DNA of 64,000 nt from Symbiodinium natans (GCA_905221605.1 CAJNDS010000016.1:143832-207831); one strand, 5' to 3'; positions 29,622-39,237 are shown, counted from the stretch's first letter. Notes: generated from the sequence alone by a model not told the origin. Translations and numbers: made by a program.

Positions 29622-29770
29622 GGGTGTAGGGTTTACGATATTAGGGGGTCAGCATTACATGGTGGTTTACGACATTAGGCGGTACCTTACATAGGTTAGG
29701 GGGTGCCTTATTGGGGTACTTATTTTATTGAGATATTATTTTAGGGATCTCCTCATTTTTCGTAAACCCT
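29622..29770. mobile_element. TIR element, family G (copy G6) with a duplicated left end
   Basis: Family G: GGGGTTTCCGAAATTAGGGG...TTTCGTAAACCCC. Here the left end (GGTTTACGAYATTAGG) occurs twice, near 29631 and 29663, and the right end TTTTTCGTAAACCC is at 29757-29770. Confidence 0.55.
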
Positions 29771-30039
29771 GATTTAGGGTTGAATTGGGACCCTATTTCC
29801 CTACACATTACTAGTAAGTAACCCCCCCTCCATTTAGTAGGTATAAGCCCTGTAAAACTGTAGGTAAATTTAGGGTCCCAGGCAATTCGTGTTTGTAGGG
29901 TGGATTTAGCGTCTTGTGTTGCCCACGCACATGCGTGGACGCCGCGCGAAGCTCTCAAATCTAGCCGGTGAGAGGGACTCCAAGCCAAATACCCGCTGCC
30001 TGCGGCCCAGTGAACCCGAAGGGGCGCTAAGTTTTAGAA

Positions 30040-30094
30040 GGGTTTAGGGTTTAGGGTTTAGGGTTTAGGGTTTAGGGTTTAGAGTTTAGGGTTT
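30040..30094 (+). repeat. telomere-like array (TTTAGGG)n
   Basis: About 7 units with one AGAGTTTAGGG. Confidence 0.95.
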
Positions 30095-30193
30095 CAGTTT
30101 AGAGGCTTTCGAGATTGTGGCTTCCTCGCCAGAAGCCCTAGAACCCTAACTGGAGCTTCTGTTTCTGCTGAAGCTCTGTTGTTGCCATGGGTC

Positions 30194-30353
30194 TTAGTAG
30201 TAGAGTAGATAACCTTTTTGGGGTTTAGAGTTTAGGGTTTAGGGCTTCGGGCTTAGGGTTTAGGGTTTAAGGTTGGAACCTTTTTGGGGTAGAATGATCC
30301 CAGTAAATTCCCAAAGGTTAAGCTTTAGATCCCCTGGGTTACTGGACAACTAA
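30194..30353. mobile_element. TIR element, family D (copy D2) split by a telomere-like insert
   Basis: TTAGTAGTAGAGTAGATAACC ... GGGTTACTGGACAACTAA. Between 30224 and 30276 it holds 53 bases of TTTAGGG-type sequence, bracketed by two copies of AACCTTTTTGGGG (30211-30223 and 30277-30289). Confidence 0.75.
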
Positions 30354-30380
30354 GGGGTGGTCTCATGCTAATGAGTCTAA

Positions 30381-30503
30381 GGGTAGTTTCATGGGCCCCC
30401 CAATTATGGTCCCTTACCTTCTTTACAGGCTTGTGAAATATGGGCCCTTGGGTTTTAGAGGGGCATATAAGAGGGTCCATATTTACGGGTCCATATGAAG
30501 GGA
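30381..30503. mobile_element. TIR element, family J (copy J3)
   Basis: GGTAGTTTCATGGGCCCCCC...TATGGTCCCTTACC...GGGCCCTTGGG...GGGTCCATATGAAGGGA. A CCCTAAA block follows at once. Confidence 0.55.
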
Positions 30504-30714
30504 TGTACCCCTAAACCCTAAACCCTAAACCCTCAACCTGAGTGCGAAGCCCGAGACTCCCCAGACTCTAACCCCGAACCCTTCGAGCCCTAAGCCCTAA
30601 CCCCAGACCCGAAGCCGCCTTGAAACTCTACTTCGGATGTGGAGCCCGAGCAACTTTTAAACTGTAATCCGAGAAGCCCTGGATGCCCTAACTATGACAT
30701 CTCTTTCTGTTCAG

Positions 30715-30777
30715 GTGCAGCGCCCGTGCGCGAGAGTACCGCCACCTGAACCAGCCTCTCAGGCGGGGTTCTATGGG
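30715..30777 (+). CDS. exon-like island with strong 3' splice-site context
   Basis: tgacatctctttctgttcag (AG at 30713-30714) is followed by VQRPCARVPPPEPASQAGFY and then a GGGTTTAGGGG satellite. Pro/Arg-rich. Alternative frame also open. Confidence 0.35.
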
Positions 30778-30850
30778 GGGTTTAGGGGGGTTTAGGGGGG
30801 TTTAGGGGTTTAGGGGGGTTTAAGGGGGGTTTAGGGGCGGTTAGGGTTGT
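30775..30850 (+). repeat. GTTTAGGGGGG satellite
   Basis: Six imperfect 11-mers derived from TTTAGGG with extra G. Confidence 0.85.
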
Positions 30851-31299
30851 TGGGGGGTGCAGGGCTTTCAGGTGCAGGGCTTGAGGTTGAAAGTTAAGCT
30901 GTTCAGGTTGGGATTTCGGGCCTTGACCCTGTAAATCCAAAGCCCGACAACCTAAATCAGGGTTCGTTCGCAGGGTTTGGAGCTGGGGGTTTAGGGCTTA
31001 GGGCCTTCTATTCTACGGCCCCCTCGGGCCCGAAGAATCCCTGAAAAAATGACACCCACAACTCTCCCCCTAGGTGGTACGAGTCCCTGTTGTAGGATCT
31101 TGGGAGCCTTGGGGTAGAACCCTTTTCGAAGAGGAGCCTGCCCAAAACAATCTCCTCCAAAAAGAGTGCCTTCGTTTAGAGCAAGCTCTCCGGTGGATGT
31201 GTGCGCGAATCTTGTCCGGTGCAGGGTTCAGACATGACTTGAAGGATTCTAGGGTGCTTAAATAGGAAGGGTTGCAGTTCTAGAAGCAAGGGGACTGCA

Positions 31300-32340
31300 T
31301 CTTTAACCCTGCTTGAGGTAACTGCCCATGAGCCTTCGGGTAGCAGGCTTAGGGTTTAGGGTTTGGGGTTAATCCTTTTGCGGGGGATGGGAGGGGGGGG
31401 GGGGTGGATTGTTTATCTTGGGTTGGGTGTTGGGAAAGTACTCTGAACCGCAGACCTCTGGGCTCCTAAACCCTTAGACCTTGCACCAGATGTTGGGTTT
31501 AGGCTTATGTGTGTTCGCTTCTGTTGGCATGAGTAGATTCGTTCAGGGTTGTGTATTTGGGTGCGCGCCTGCCGGTGCAGAAAGAATGCGTATGAGCTTA
31601 AGGATGAGATTAACTGTAAAGGCGTACTTTGTTCAGCCCTATGCCTATACCCGTTAAAGCTAACGAATAAGTAATGCGTTCACGGCTAGTCTCAACCTTA
31701 TGCGAACCTATGCCCCAACCTAGGGCGCCATCTCCTGTTTGAATGAGCGCACGGCATGCAAAAGGGCTTAAAACCCTAAACCCTGGACCCTACACCCTAA
31801 ACCTCAAACCCCAAACCCTAAGGGCCTCCCGCGGCCTCACAACCTGCCTTTTCTCACAGGACGTGGGGTGAACCTGTTTGGCAGCCATGGCCGAAGAGGA
31901 GGCAAGGCACGCAACCCCAAACCCTAAACCCTGAACCCTGAACTCTGAACCCTGAGCCCTGAGCCCTGAGCCCTGAGCCCTAAACCCTAACCCTAAACAC
32001 GAAACACCCACAACCCGACTCAGCCCAGGGAATCGGGAGCCCCCCCAAGAACCCGCCCCCCCCGCCAAAACCCCTCCCCCCCCCCCAAGAATGGTGGACC
32101 ATCAGGGATCAAGCCTGAAACTAATATGACTCCGGCTTGTTCAAGCTGTGTGTGTTTTTTTCTCAACCCCCTGGGCCAAGAACCCTTGAGTCTCTAAATG
32201 CATCCTATTCAAGCATGTTAAAGCGAAAGCCTCAACACCGACAGGGGTCTTTTGGAGGCGAGGTCGTTTGTTCTGATGCATGCTGAGGATGGATACGTGA
32301 GAGTTACCGTGGAGGACAGCCCCTGCTGAGATGTCCTTCA
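31300..32340. other. mostly non-coding; a possible half-element and one splice-like exon start
   Basis: 31303-31341 (GCTTGAGGTAACTGCCCATGAGCC) resembles the right arm of family A. At 31841-31859 cctgccttttctcacag precedes open sequence containing LFGSHGRRGGKAR or an ATG reading MAEEEARH. CCCTGAG/CCCTAAA variants follow at 31916-31995. Confidence 0.3.
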
Positions 32341-32349
32341 AAAAAGATA

Positions 32350-32456
32350 TATGGGGGTTTCCGAATTTCAGGGGTACCTTATTGGCCCTTTTTACAAGGG
32401 AATCCTACTGTTTGGAGGTCTTATTAGGGGTCTCCTACTTTCATTTACGGTTTGAG
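32350..32456. mobile_element. TIR element, family G (copy G1)
   Basis: ATGGGGGTTTCCGAATTTCAGGGG...GGGAATCCTACTG...TCATTTACGGTTTGAGG. Confidence 0.6.
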
Positions 32457-32482
32457 GGGTTTAGGTTCCAAAGGGCCGCAAT

Positions 32483-32559
32483 CTAAACCCTAAGCCCTAA
32501 GCCCTAAGCCCTAAACCCTAAACCCTAAACCCTAAACCCTAAACCCTAAACCCTAAACC
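32483..32559 (-). repeat. telomere-like array (CCCTAAA)n with CCCTAAG block
   Basis: Four CCCTAAG units then about 7 CCCTAAA. Confidence 0.95.
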
Positions 32560-33340
32560 GCAATGTAGCTTTGGAGGCCTTCTCGAGTTATGTTTGAAGC
32601 GTCAGCTTGCTTCGGTGATGTGGGGCCTCTTTCCGGGTGTGGTAAAGCTATGCAACTCGATTCTCGCTGCTTGGCGCTTTCTTTTGTGAAGAATTCAACA
32701 TACCCCAAGCCCATACCGCACACCCCTTTACCTATAAACGGAGAAATTCAGGAAAGATTCTTCCGCGCCCCTTAGTTTCTTCGAAGGGTATGCCCACGGG
32801 GTATGTTCAATATTTCTGGGATTTCTACAGTGCTCTAGAATCATCTTGCGGCGTTCCTCACACAGGGTTCAGCGTGCGTAAACCCAGAAGGGGGCCCTAG
32901 TGGAGTCTCCAGTACTTTTCCGCCGGCTTCTTGGGGCTGTTTGAACTTGGGGTTTCCCGGGGTTGTTCTAAGGTACCCGGCATACCAAGCTCTATACTAT
33001 GACAGGGTCCCAACAACCCCCAGGTGCCCACAGCTGCTGACCAAAAGTTTAGAACAGAGGCATCTCTCGTGTGCCACTTTACATAGTATCACATCTTCTA
33101 GACCTTCTTTTCTAGATGTTATATTCAAAAGTATAAACCCTTAACCCGAAACCCTAAACCCTCAATCCTAAACCCTAAACCCTAAACCCTAAACCCTTAT
33201 ACTACTAAATATCAGAATACCCCGAGTTCACTTCGAGGACACCCCCACTACGCCCAAGAAGGCACGGGATGCGAGCTTCCGGGCTCCAGCACCTCCATCC
33301 TACGCCCAAAGCCCTAGAACCTTAGAACCCTAAAACCCTT

Positions 33341-33440
33341 TGGGGTTTAGGGTTTAGGGTTTAGGGTTTAAGGGTTTAGGGTTTAGGGGTTTTTAGGGGT
33401 TTTAGGGCTTTTAGCGTTTTTAGGGGTTTTAGGGTTGTTT
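33341..33440 (+). repeat. telomere-like array, TTTAGGG passing into TTTTAGGGG variants
   Basis: About 5 heptamers followed by longer slip units. Confidence 0.9.
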
Positions 33441-33745
33441 GGGTTGCTTAGGGTTTTAGAGCCCTAAGCCCCTCAATCCCTCAATCCTACAGAACCTCAA
33501 GCGTAGGGGCCTCGCATGTCAGCTTGCGCTTTCGTGGTTCCACTGCTGGTCTGGTCGGTTTATGTCAAGCTTAGGGTGTAATTACGGGGTGTATCGTGCT
33601 TCTAGTCTACAGGGTTTATAGGGCTTCTAGCTCTTGTCTATACAAAGGAGGCGCCCTTCGGCTTTGCAGGGCTTGGAGGGTGTGCAGAGCTTATGGGGTT
33701 TACCCTAAACCCTAAACCCTAAACCCTAATCCAAAGACTGCCAGG

Positions 33746-33855
33746 AAGTGCATGGCTCCTCGTGGCGATGAATACGCCTACTTGTACCTATCTCCCGATG
33801 CCGGTACACTCTGTATCCTCAACCCTCCCTTACCCACAAGACTCAAAGCACTCTG
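33746..33855 (+). CDS. exon-like island after CCCTAAA units
   Basis: One frame reads KCMAPRGDEYAYLYLSPDAG then TLCILNPPLPTRLKAL to a TGA near 33853. Protein-like in its first 25 codons. An AG (ctgccag) lies at 33743-33744. Unrecognised. Confidence 0.35.
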
Positions 33856-33969
33856 ATATTCTGGAGTTTGGGGCCCATTTGCGGTTCATTTGAAGTCGGG
33901 GACTGCACTGCCAGGCAGAGGTCAGATTCCAATCCGACGCTCGGGTCTTGAGTTGCTGGGTAGGTTTCC

Positions 33970-34071
33970 TTAGTAGTAGAGTAGGTAACCTTCAACCTTT
34001 TTTGGGGTAGTATAATCCCCTTATAATCCCAAAGGTTAACCTTTATTTCCCTCAGGTTACTGGACAACTAA
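33970..34071. mobile_element. TIR element, family D (copy D3), intact
   Basis: TTAGTAGTAGAGTAGGTAACC ... CTCAGGTTACTGGACAACTAA; GTTTCC stands on both sides, a possible 6-bp duplication. The inner edges read AG|GTAACC and ttatttccctcag|GTTACT, i.e. donor-like and acceptor-like. Confidence 0.75.
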
Positions 34072-34230
34072 GTTTCCCTTAAGCAAGGTCGACCATTTGA
34101 TTCCAAGCTACCCATAGCCCTTTTTTTGGTTTAGGGTTTCTTCGGTTTCAGGTCTTAGTGTGTATAGGGTTGAAGCCTCTAGGGCTTTAGGTTCTGAGGG
34201 GTGAAGGCTTCCTGGTGTGCTGTTGATTTT

Positions 34231-34327
34231 CTAGGACCAGAACCGGGCCATATTCCCTTTTAGTGTTTAGGTCCCCTTAACCCAAAAAGGGTTTAGGGTT
34301 TCGGTTTTAGGTTACTCTTGGGTCCAG
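34231..34327. mobile_element. TIR element, family B (copy B7) with TTTT duplication and telomere-like insert
   Basis: CTAGGACCAGAACCGGGCC ... GGTTACTCTTGGGTCCAG, TTTT on both sides. Where other copies read AAAGGGTACCCTTTTATTCC this copy reads AAAGGGTTTAGGGTTTCGGTTTT. Confidence 0.7.
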
Positions 34328-34344
34328 TTTTCAATGCTCTGCAG

Positions 34345-34410
34345 GCCCAAAGAGTTGAAACCCACAGTAGAGGGCTTTCAGAGAGCTTCCGATTGAGGAA
34401 GGCTCAGTGA
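34345..34410 (+). CDS. exon-like island
   Basis: ttcaatgctctgcag (AG at 34343-34344) is followed by AQRVETHSRGLSESFRLRKA then Q and a TGA at 34408-34410. Starts 17 bases after element B7. Product unknown. Confidence 0.4.
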   Translation, partial: AQRVETHSRGLSESFRLRKAQ

Positions 34411-34426
34411 GTCGTCCCTGGCCTCA

Positions 34427-34537
34427 AGTCGGAATACCTTCTAATAGTATCCCTTTTACGGTCCCCATGTATGTTTTCTACAACAACCCCCAAAACCCTC
34501 TTCTAACTACTAAGGCTGACGGCTTAGACCCTATATA
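34427..34537. mobile_element. TIR element, family E (copy E2)
   Basis: GTCGGAATACCTTCTAATAG...TTACGGTCCCCATGTATG...CAACAACCCCCAAAACCC...ACCCTATATAG. Confidence 0.55.
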
Positions 34538-34989
34538 GTCCCTAAGTCGCGCACTCTCAGAATCTAGGTCCTGGCATAAAATACCAAACCCTAAGCCCGA
34601 AAACCCAGCCGACCGATTGCTTCAGACGCGGTTTCATTGCGGCTGATCGGTATTCCGGGGGGCCCTGGGTCTCGTTTGTTGTCTGTTTCCTCAGGCTGCA
34701 GGCATGTCAGTAAAATCCGAGACGCCTGACCCTTAACCCTAAACCCGAAACCTGACCCTTAACCCTAAACCCGAAACCCTAAAAACCAGAACACCCCTAA
34801 AATCCCTAACACTTCTAAACATACTAACACCCCTAAAAGAACCCTAAAGCCCCTAAAAAAACCCTAAGAACCCGAACCCTGGAAAAGCCAAAGCCCTCAA
34901 GCCCCGAACCCGCAAACGACCTCAGGAGACCTCGAAGCCACAGATACAAGGGACTGGCTCCTCCGGAGCCTCTCAGAAGCAATGAGTTT

Positions 34990-35385
34990 AGGGTTTAGGG
35001 GGTTTAGGGGGTTTAGCCGGGTTTAGCCGGGGGTTTAGGGGGTTTAGGGGGTTTAGCCGGGGGTTTAGCCGGGGGTTTAGCCGGGGGTTTAGCCGGGGGT
35101 TTAGCCGGGGGTTTAGCCAGGGGTTTAGCCGGGGGTTTAGCCGGGGGTTTAGCCGGGGGTTTAGCCGGGAGTTTAGCCGGGGGTTTAGCCGGGGGTTTAG
35201 CCGGGGGTTTAGCCGGGGGTTTAGCCGGGGGTTTAGGGGGTTTAGGGGGTTTAGGGGGTTTAGGGGGTTTAGGGGGTTTTGGGGGGTTTTGGGGGGTTTT
35301 GGGGGGTTTGGGGGGTTTGGGGGGTTTAGGGGGTTTAGGGGTGTAGGGTTTAGGGTTTAGGGTATAGGGTTTAGGGTTTAGGGTC
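34990..35385 (+). repeat. GGGGGTTTAGCC 12-mer satellite flanked by (GGGGGTTTA)n and TTTAGGG
   Basis: About 18 copies of the 12-mer (35020-35235), then GGTTTAGGG 9-mers and GGTTTTGGG units, then TTTAGGG. A Pro/Lys/Ala-rich open frame on the - strand is only the repeat translated. Confidence 0.95.
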
Positions 35386-35399
35386 TGGGGGCTTAAGGT

Positions 35400-36000
35400 C
35401 TTAGTAGGCAGGGGAGGGGAGGAGGGGAGTGCGACTAAAGCCACAGCTAGAGGCTAGAGGACTAAAGCCCCCGAGATTGTTTCCAGCGGATGGTAAGGCA
35501 GGTCCAAAACTGGCGATGCACATCAGGCGCCAAGACCATAGTCGTCCGTAACCCTGCCTGGATCTATCTACTAAGTCTACCACAAGGAACTCGTCGTGTC
35601 GACTCTGAAACATTCTAAGATTGAGCAGTTAGTGATCGATCGGCCGAATCCTTGACGCTACACCAACGATTCCTAATCCCTTGCGGTTTCGCTTGTTGAG
35701 TTTGGCTTTCAGAGCAGTTGGCCCGCTTGACGCGTTTCTCCATCCACCTAGGTCACCTAGGCCTGGATACCTAAACATCCTTAAGCCCTAAACCGCCTGA
35801 ATTCTGAAGGGCTCGTCACTTCGAGCTGGCACCAAGGTCACTGGAAATAGAGATTCCTCCAACTCACTGAAGGCGTGGGCCTCGTCTTTGGCATTTTGGG
35901 GTTTAGGACTAAGGCTAGTCGAGTGGCTTGAATAAGCTCAGGCCAGCTACAAGTTCTTGGTTCCGTTTTGCCATACATTCTTCAGGAACCCTAAGCCCCG
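35400..36000. other. stretch with no clear gene
   Basis: A 70-codon - strand frame (35401-35613) and CT/AG-poor mixed sequence; no boundary signals or TIR element recognised. Confidence 0.25.
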
Positions 36001-36003
36001 AGC

Positions 36004-36060
36004 TAACCCTAAACCCTAAACCCTAAAGCCTAAAGCCTAAACCCTAAACCCTAAACCCTA
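36004..36060 (-). repeat. telomere-like array (CCCTAAA)n
   Basis: About 8 units, two reading CCTAAAG. Confidence 0.95.
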
Positions 36061-36340
36061 TCCCCGGGTCTGTCTGGAACACCCGAAATCTGCCGGGAGA
36101 GCTTTGGAAGTTTTGTTTTGTTGGGAGGGGAGGCATTAGTGCATAGGCTTCGTGAGTGTAGATCGCATTAAATTAAGCAAAGGAGGGATAAGGGCTTCAA
36201 GGGGGCTTGGGACTCGTTCCCTTCAGCTTAGCAGCTGTTCAGGGATAGCCCATCCACCAGATCTTGCGTTGTGGTTATGCTATTCGAATTGACTCCTGGT
36301 CTCCATCATCCAGAAATCCCTAGGGTTGCCAGGAACACAA

Positions 36341-36451
36341 AACCCTAAACCCTAAACCCTAAACCCTACACCCTAAACCCTGAACCCTAAACCCTAAACC
36401 CTAAACCCTAAACCCTAAAACCCTAAACCCTAAACCCTAAACCCTAAACCC
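36341..36451 (-). repeat. telomere-like array (CCCTAAA)n, about 15 units
   Basis: With single CCCTACA, CCCTGAA and CCCTAAAA variants. Confidence 0.95.
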
Positions 36452-36473
36452 GAGCCAGGCTCGAAGTCAGCAA

Positions 36474-36644
36474 GTGAAGAAGCACCTTCGAGAAGCGTTC
36501 CTGCAGGCTCCCGGAGGGAAGGAGAGGGAAGGAGGCTCGGGGTCTGAGGCATCTCGAGGTCTGAGGTTTGTATTCAGGCCGAGCCTTTGGGGAACTGAGG
36601 TGTGCGCACAGCTGCAAGGAAGCTCGAATTGGAAGTCTCCAGGT
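36474..36644 (+). CDS. exon-like island ending at element F3
   Basis: Open from an ATG-less AAG context; reads KKHLREAFLQAPGGKEREGG, SGSEASRGLRFVFRPSLWGT and EVCAQLQGSSNWKSPG. It stops making sense exactly at F3 (stop inside the element). First of three segments separated by elements F3 and K2. Family not recognised. Confidence 0.5.
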
Positions 36645-36748
36645 CTACTAATTGTTTAAGAACTCCCAAAAATTAAACATATTCAGCACTTTAAGGACCA
36701 TACGGGGATTTTCATTTTTTTGAAGGGGGTTCTTAAGCAAATAGTAGA
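36645..36748. mobile_element. TIR element, family F (copy F3), introner-like, AGGT duplication
   Basis: CTACTAATTGTTTAAGAAC ... GGGTTCTTAAGCAAATAGTAG, bracketed by AGGT (36641-36644 and 36749-36752). With donor AG|GT in the first AGGT and acceptor AG in the second, removal leaves one AGGT, restoring the uninterrupted sequence. Confidence 0.8.
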
Positions 36749-36792
36749 GGTCGTCTCCTCCACATCTGGCCAAGCCGCCCTCCTCTCCATAA
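36749..36792 (+). CDS. exon-like segment between elements F3 and K2
   Basis: 44 bases. In the frame of the upstream island after precise removal of F3 it continues as GRLLHIWPSRPPLHKG; without that assumption another frame reads EVVSSTSGQAALLSIR. Both open. Confidence 0.4.
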
Positions 36793-36894
36793 GGGTCCAT
36801 GTACCCATATAGTACATATTTGGGCCGTAAAGCTACTGTATAGGAACCCCTTTATGGCCCAAGTATATACTATATTGGTACATGGACATTTTGG
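36793..36894. mobile_element. TIR element, family K (copy K2)
   Basis: GGGTCCATGTACCCATATAG ... CTATATTGGTACATGGACA. Confidence 0.75.
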
Positions 36895-37012
36895 GTCGTT
36901 GTAGTAAGTCGCACCGCTAAGCTGAAAGCCTACGCCCTACGCCCGGACGCTGGTAGCCTGCACTGTGCGGAAAACTTGTCTCTGCACCCGGTCGAAGGGG
37001 TTCAGGCTTTAG
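36895..37012 (+). CDS. exon-like island after element K2
   Basis: One frame reads VVVVSRTAKLKAYALRPDAG then SLHCAENLSLHPVEGVQA before TTTAGGG words. Clear protein texture. Third segment of the 36.47-37.0 kb set. Unrecognised. Confidence 0.5.
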
Positions 37013-37050
37013 GGTTTAGGGCCGGGTTCAGGTTTTAGGGATTTTGAAAG

Positions 37051-37189
37051 CCCTAAAACCCTAAAACCCTAAAACCCTAAAACCCTAAAACCCTAAAACC
37101 CTAAAACCCTAAAACCCTAAAACCCTAAAACCCTAAAACCCTAAAACCCTAAAACCCTAAACTCTAAACTCTAAACCCTAAACCCTAAA
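37051..37189 (-). repeat. (CCCTAAAA)n satellite ending in CCCTAAA
   Basis: About 14 perfect octamers, then CTCTAAA and CCCTAAA units. Confidence 0.95.
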
Positions 37190-37291
37190 GGGGCTTGAGA
37201 ATTTAGAGGGCGTCGCTCGAAGAAGAAGCAAGCACAACATGGGCCAGAGGTGCCCTGGCGTGCCCACGCGGCCCCAGGTTGCACTGTCCTA

Positions 37292-37497
37292 AACAGGGTT
37301 CATATTATGTGTATATATATATATATATACCTATATCATATTATGTGTATATATATATACCGATATGTATATGTATATATATATATTTTTTTTTTTGCTG
37401 GTACTGGTGAGTGTGTTTAGGGTTCATTTGTTAATGGTGGTGAGTGTATATAACTGGTGTCCTATGGGGGATACAAGAAATATAAGCCGTACTTCAT
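37292..37497. mobile_element. TIR element, family N (copy N1) with (TA)n inside
   Basis: AAACAGGGTTCATATTATG...(TA)n...GTGAGTGTATATAACTGGTGTCC...GGGGGATACAAGAAATATAAGCCGTACTTC. Related to N2 and N3; it carries an extra GTGTTTAGGGTTC. Confidence 0.5.
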
Positions 37498-38009
37498 GTA
37501 GCCTTAACAGACTGCTGGCCTTGCGTGACCCAGCCTAGGGCTTTGTCATCGTGAGTGTGTGCGGTCAGATATCTGGATCGTGGTACCGTTTTTTGGTGCG
37601 TGCCCTGAACATAACACGTTGTATAGGAATATAAGGAGCCAACTTTGCAGAATTGACCTTGGGTTGTTCAAAGTGCCGTGCAGTTTTGTCACAGGTTTAC
37701 GAGCTCAGCCTTTAGTATCTCGAAACCCTCTTACGCTTCAATAATAGACACCGCTGCCCAGAACAGTGTTGATGGAGCTTGGGATATCCCTTAGAAACAC
37801 GGGGAGTTCAAGTGCCCTAAACCCTAAACCCTCAAACCCTAAACCACCCATTCCTGTGCACATGTACCGTTTACGATGGTCGGCCTATCCATGCAAATCC
37901 TCCATGAGCTGGGGTTTAGGTTTAGGGAGCTTGGGGTTTAGGGGTTTTAGGGTTTATTTAGGGTTAAGGTTTAGGGCTTATGCGTAAAAGACTTGGGGCC
38001 TTAATAGGC

Positions 38010-38082
38010 TGGGACCTTTTTCTTCAACATGGGAGGGTCGCGAGCCTGCTAATCTGCGGATCCTCCGAGATGCTTTATATGT
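38010..38082 (+). CDS. exon-like island ending at element I4
   Basis: One frame reads TWEGREPANLRILRDALYVW up to I4. Clear helical coding texture. Product unknown. Confidence 0.45.
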
Positions 38083-38183
38083 GTGGGAAGTTCCAACTTC
38101 TACTAACAGCTCCTTAATGGGGATTCTAGTACTCCCTATTAGAATCCCTATTAAGGACTGTTAGCAGAAGGGGGAGCATCCCA
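38083..38183. mobile_element. TIR element, family I (copy I4)
   Basis: GTGGGAAGTTCCAACTTCTACTAACAG ... CTGTTAGCAGAAGGGGGAGCATCCCAC. Confidence 0.75.
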
Positions 38184-38191
38184 CAGTGGGT

Positions 38192-38278
38192 CTCTAAATT
38201 AGGGACCCTTTGTGGGCCCCACAAAATAGTACGGCACGCGGACAGTTCGGGCCCGAAACAAGACCCTAATTTAGATAA
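38192..38278. mobile_element. TIR element, family O (copy O1)
   Basis: TCTCTAAATTAGGGACCC ... AGACCCTAATTTAGATAAC. Nearly abuts I4. Confidence 0.6.
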
Positions 38279-38345
38279 CTACCATTATGCCGCTGGTGAC
38301 GTGTCGGTTGATCGTTTTGGGAGGCTACGTATTCAGCTTTCTTAG
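38277..38345 (+). CDS. exon-like island after element O1
   Basis: One frame reads NYHYAAGDVSVDRFGRLRIQ then LS and a TAG at 38343-38345 in TTTAGGG sequence. Convincing coding texture; together with 38010-38082 it brackets I4 and O1. Confidence 0.5.
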   Translation, partial: NYHYAAGDVSVDRFGRLRIQLS

Positions 38346-38402
38346 GGTTTAGGCTTAGGGTCTGACTATGGTGTAGGGTTTAGGGTCTAGGGTTTGGAGT
38401 TT

Positions 38403-38520
38403 CTTGGTAGCCCAGCGGTACTTCTCACCCTTTTTTGGGGGGGTTCTAGGTTCCCTTCAAAAGGTAATACCAACCCCAAAAGAGGGTTTAGGGTTTAGGG
38501 GTGGTTTCTGGGGTACCAAG
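38403..38520. mobile_element. TIR element, family C (copy C3) with telomere-like insert
   Basis: CTTGGTAGCCCAGCGGTACTTC ... TGGTTTCTGGGGTACCAAG. In place of GGGTGCCCTTATTATAATA it has GGGTTTAGGGTTTAGGGG. Confidence 0.7.
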
Positions 38521-38644
38521 GGTTTCAGCGCCAGTGGGTCTGGACTCGCCAGGACGCAGTGCCACAGGAGACAGAAGACGAGATCAAGGACTTGCGGGGG
38601 CTTTGGAGTACGATATGTTTAGGGTTTAGGGGTTAGGGGTTAGG

Positions 38645-38710
38645 GGTACTTTGATACTTTTTTTGGTCCTGGATTCCCATTATAGCCACTTCTACCTAAA
38701 AAGTAATTCC
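38645..38710. mobile_element. element M, solo copy
   Basis: GGTACTTTGATACTTTTTTTGG...CCTGGATTCCCATTATAGCCACTTCTACCTAAAAAGTAAT; the same block is nested in L1 near 4431-4500. Confidence 0.45.
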
Positions 38711-38762
38711 AGGGTCTACTCCACAGTGGGATTTGCGGGACGGGCTTCAGAGGGAGGGTTTA

Positions 38763-38930
38763 CTTGAAGGCTCAAGGGTACACGTAGGTGGGGCCAGAAG
38801 CAGGCTAGCGAAAATTATAGCTGGTTAAAGCCTGATTTCGGGTACACATATATATATATATATAGATATTAATATATATATATATATATGCATATATAAC
38901 CCTACCTGTAACTACCGATGAACCTTCAAG
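38763..38930. mobile_element. TIR element, family A (copy A13) expanded by (TA)n
   Basis: CTTGAAGGCTCAAGGGTAC ... TGTAACTACCGATGAACCTTCAAG; about 40 bases of (TA)n in the centre. Confidence 0.7.
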
Positions 38931-39041
38931 CAGGGCTTCTTGTCTACGATCATCAACGCTTGGTTTGTCCATCCCTGGGGCTATTTGAGGGCCCGAAGGC
39001 CCCAGCAGCCTCATCCCGGAGGCTTCGCGAGGAATGTTTAG
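38931..39041 (+). CDS. exon-like island starting exactly at the end of element A13
   Basis: The frame starting at the base after the element's CAAG reads QGFLSTIINAWFVHPWGYLR then ARRPQQPHPGGFARNV to a TAG at 39039-39041 in the following array. One of the best coding segments; product unknown. Confidence 0.55.
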   Translation, partial: QGFLSTIINAWFVHPWGYLRARRPQQPHPGGFARNV

Positions 39042-39126
39042 GGTTTAGGGTTTAGGGTTTAGGGTTTAGGGTTTAGGGTTCAGGGTTTAGGGTTTAGGGT
39101 TTAGGGTTTAGGGTTTAGGGTTTAGG
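39038..39126 (+). repeat. telomere-like array (TTTAGGG)n, about 12 units
   Basis: One TTCAGGG variant. Confidence 0.95.
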
Positions 39127-39237
39127 GGCCACCTTACTGACCCCCCGTCCGGGCAGCGACCGGCATTTCGAGCAAGAAGTCCCTAAACCCGAACCCCTAA
39201 GACTGCAGAGCCTTTTTTTGCACCCAAGACCCCCCAG

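Noticed and set aside
35013-35444. 143-codon Pro/Lys/Ala-rich open frame on the - strand
   Set aside because: It is the literal translation of the GGGGGTTTAGCC and related satellites; no non-repeat sequence supports it.
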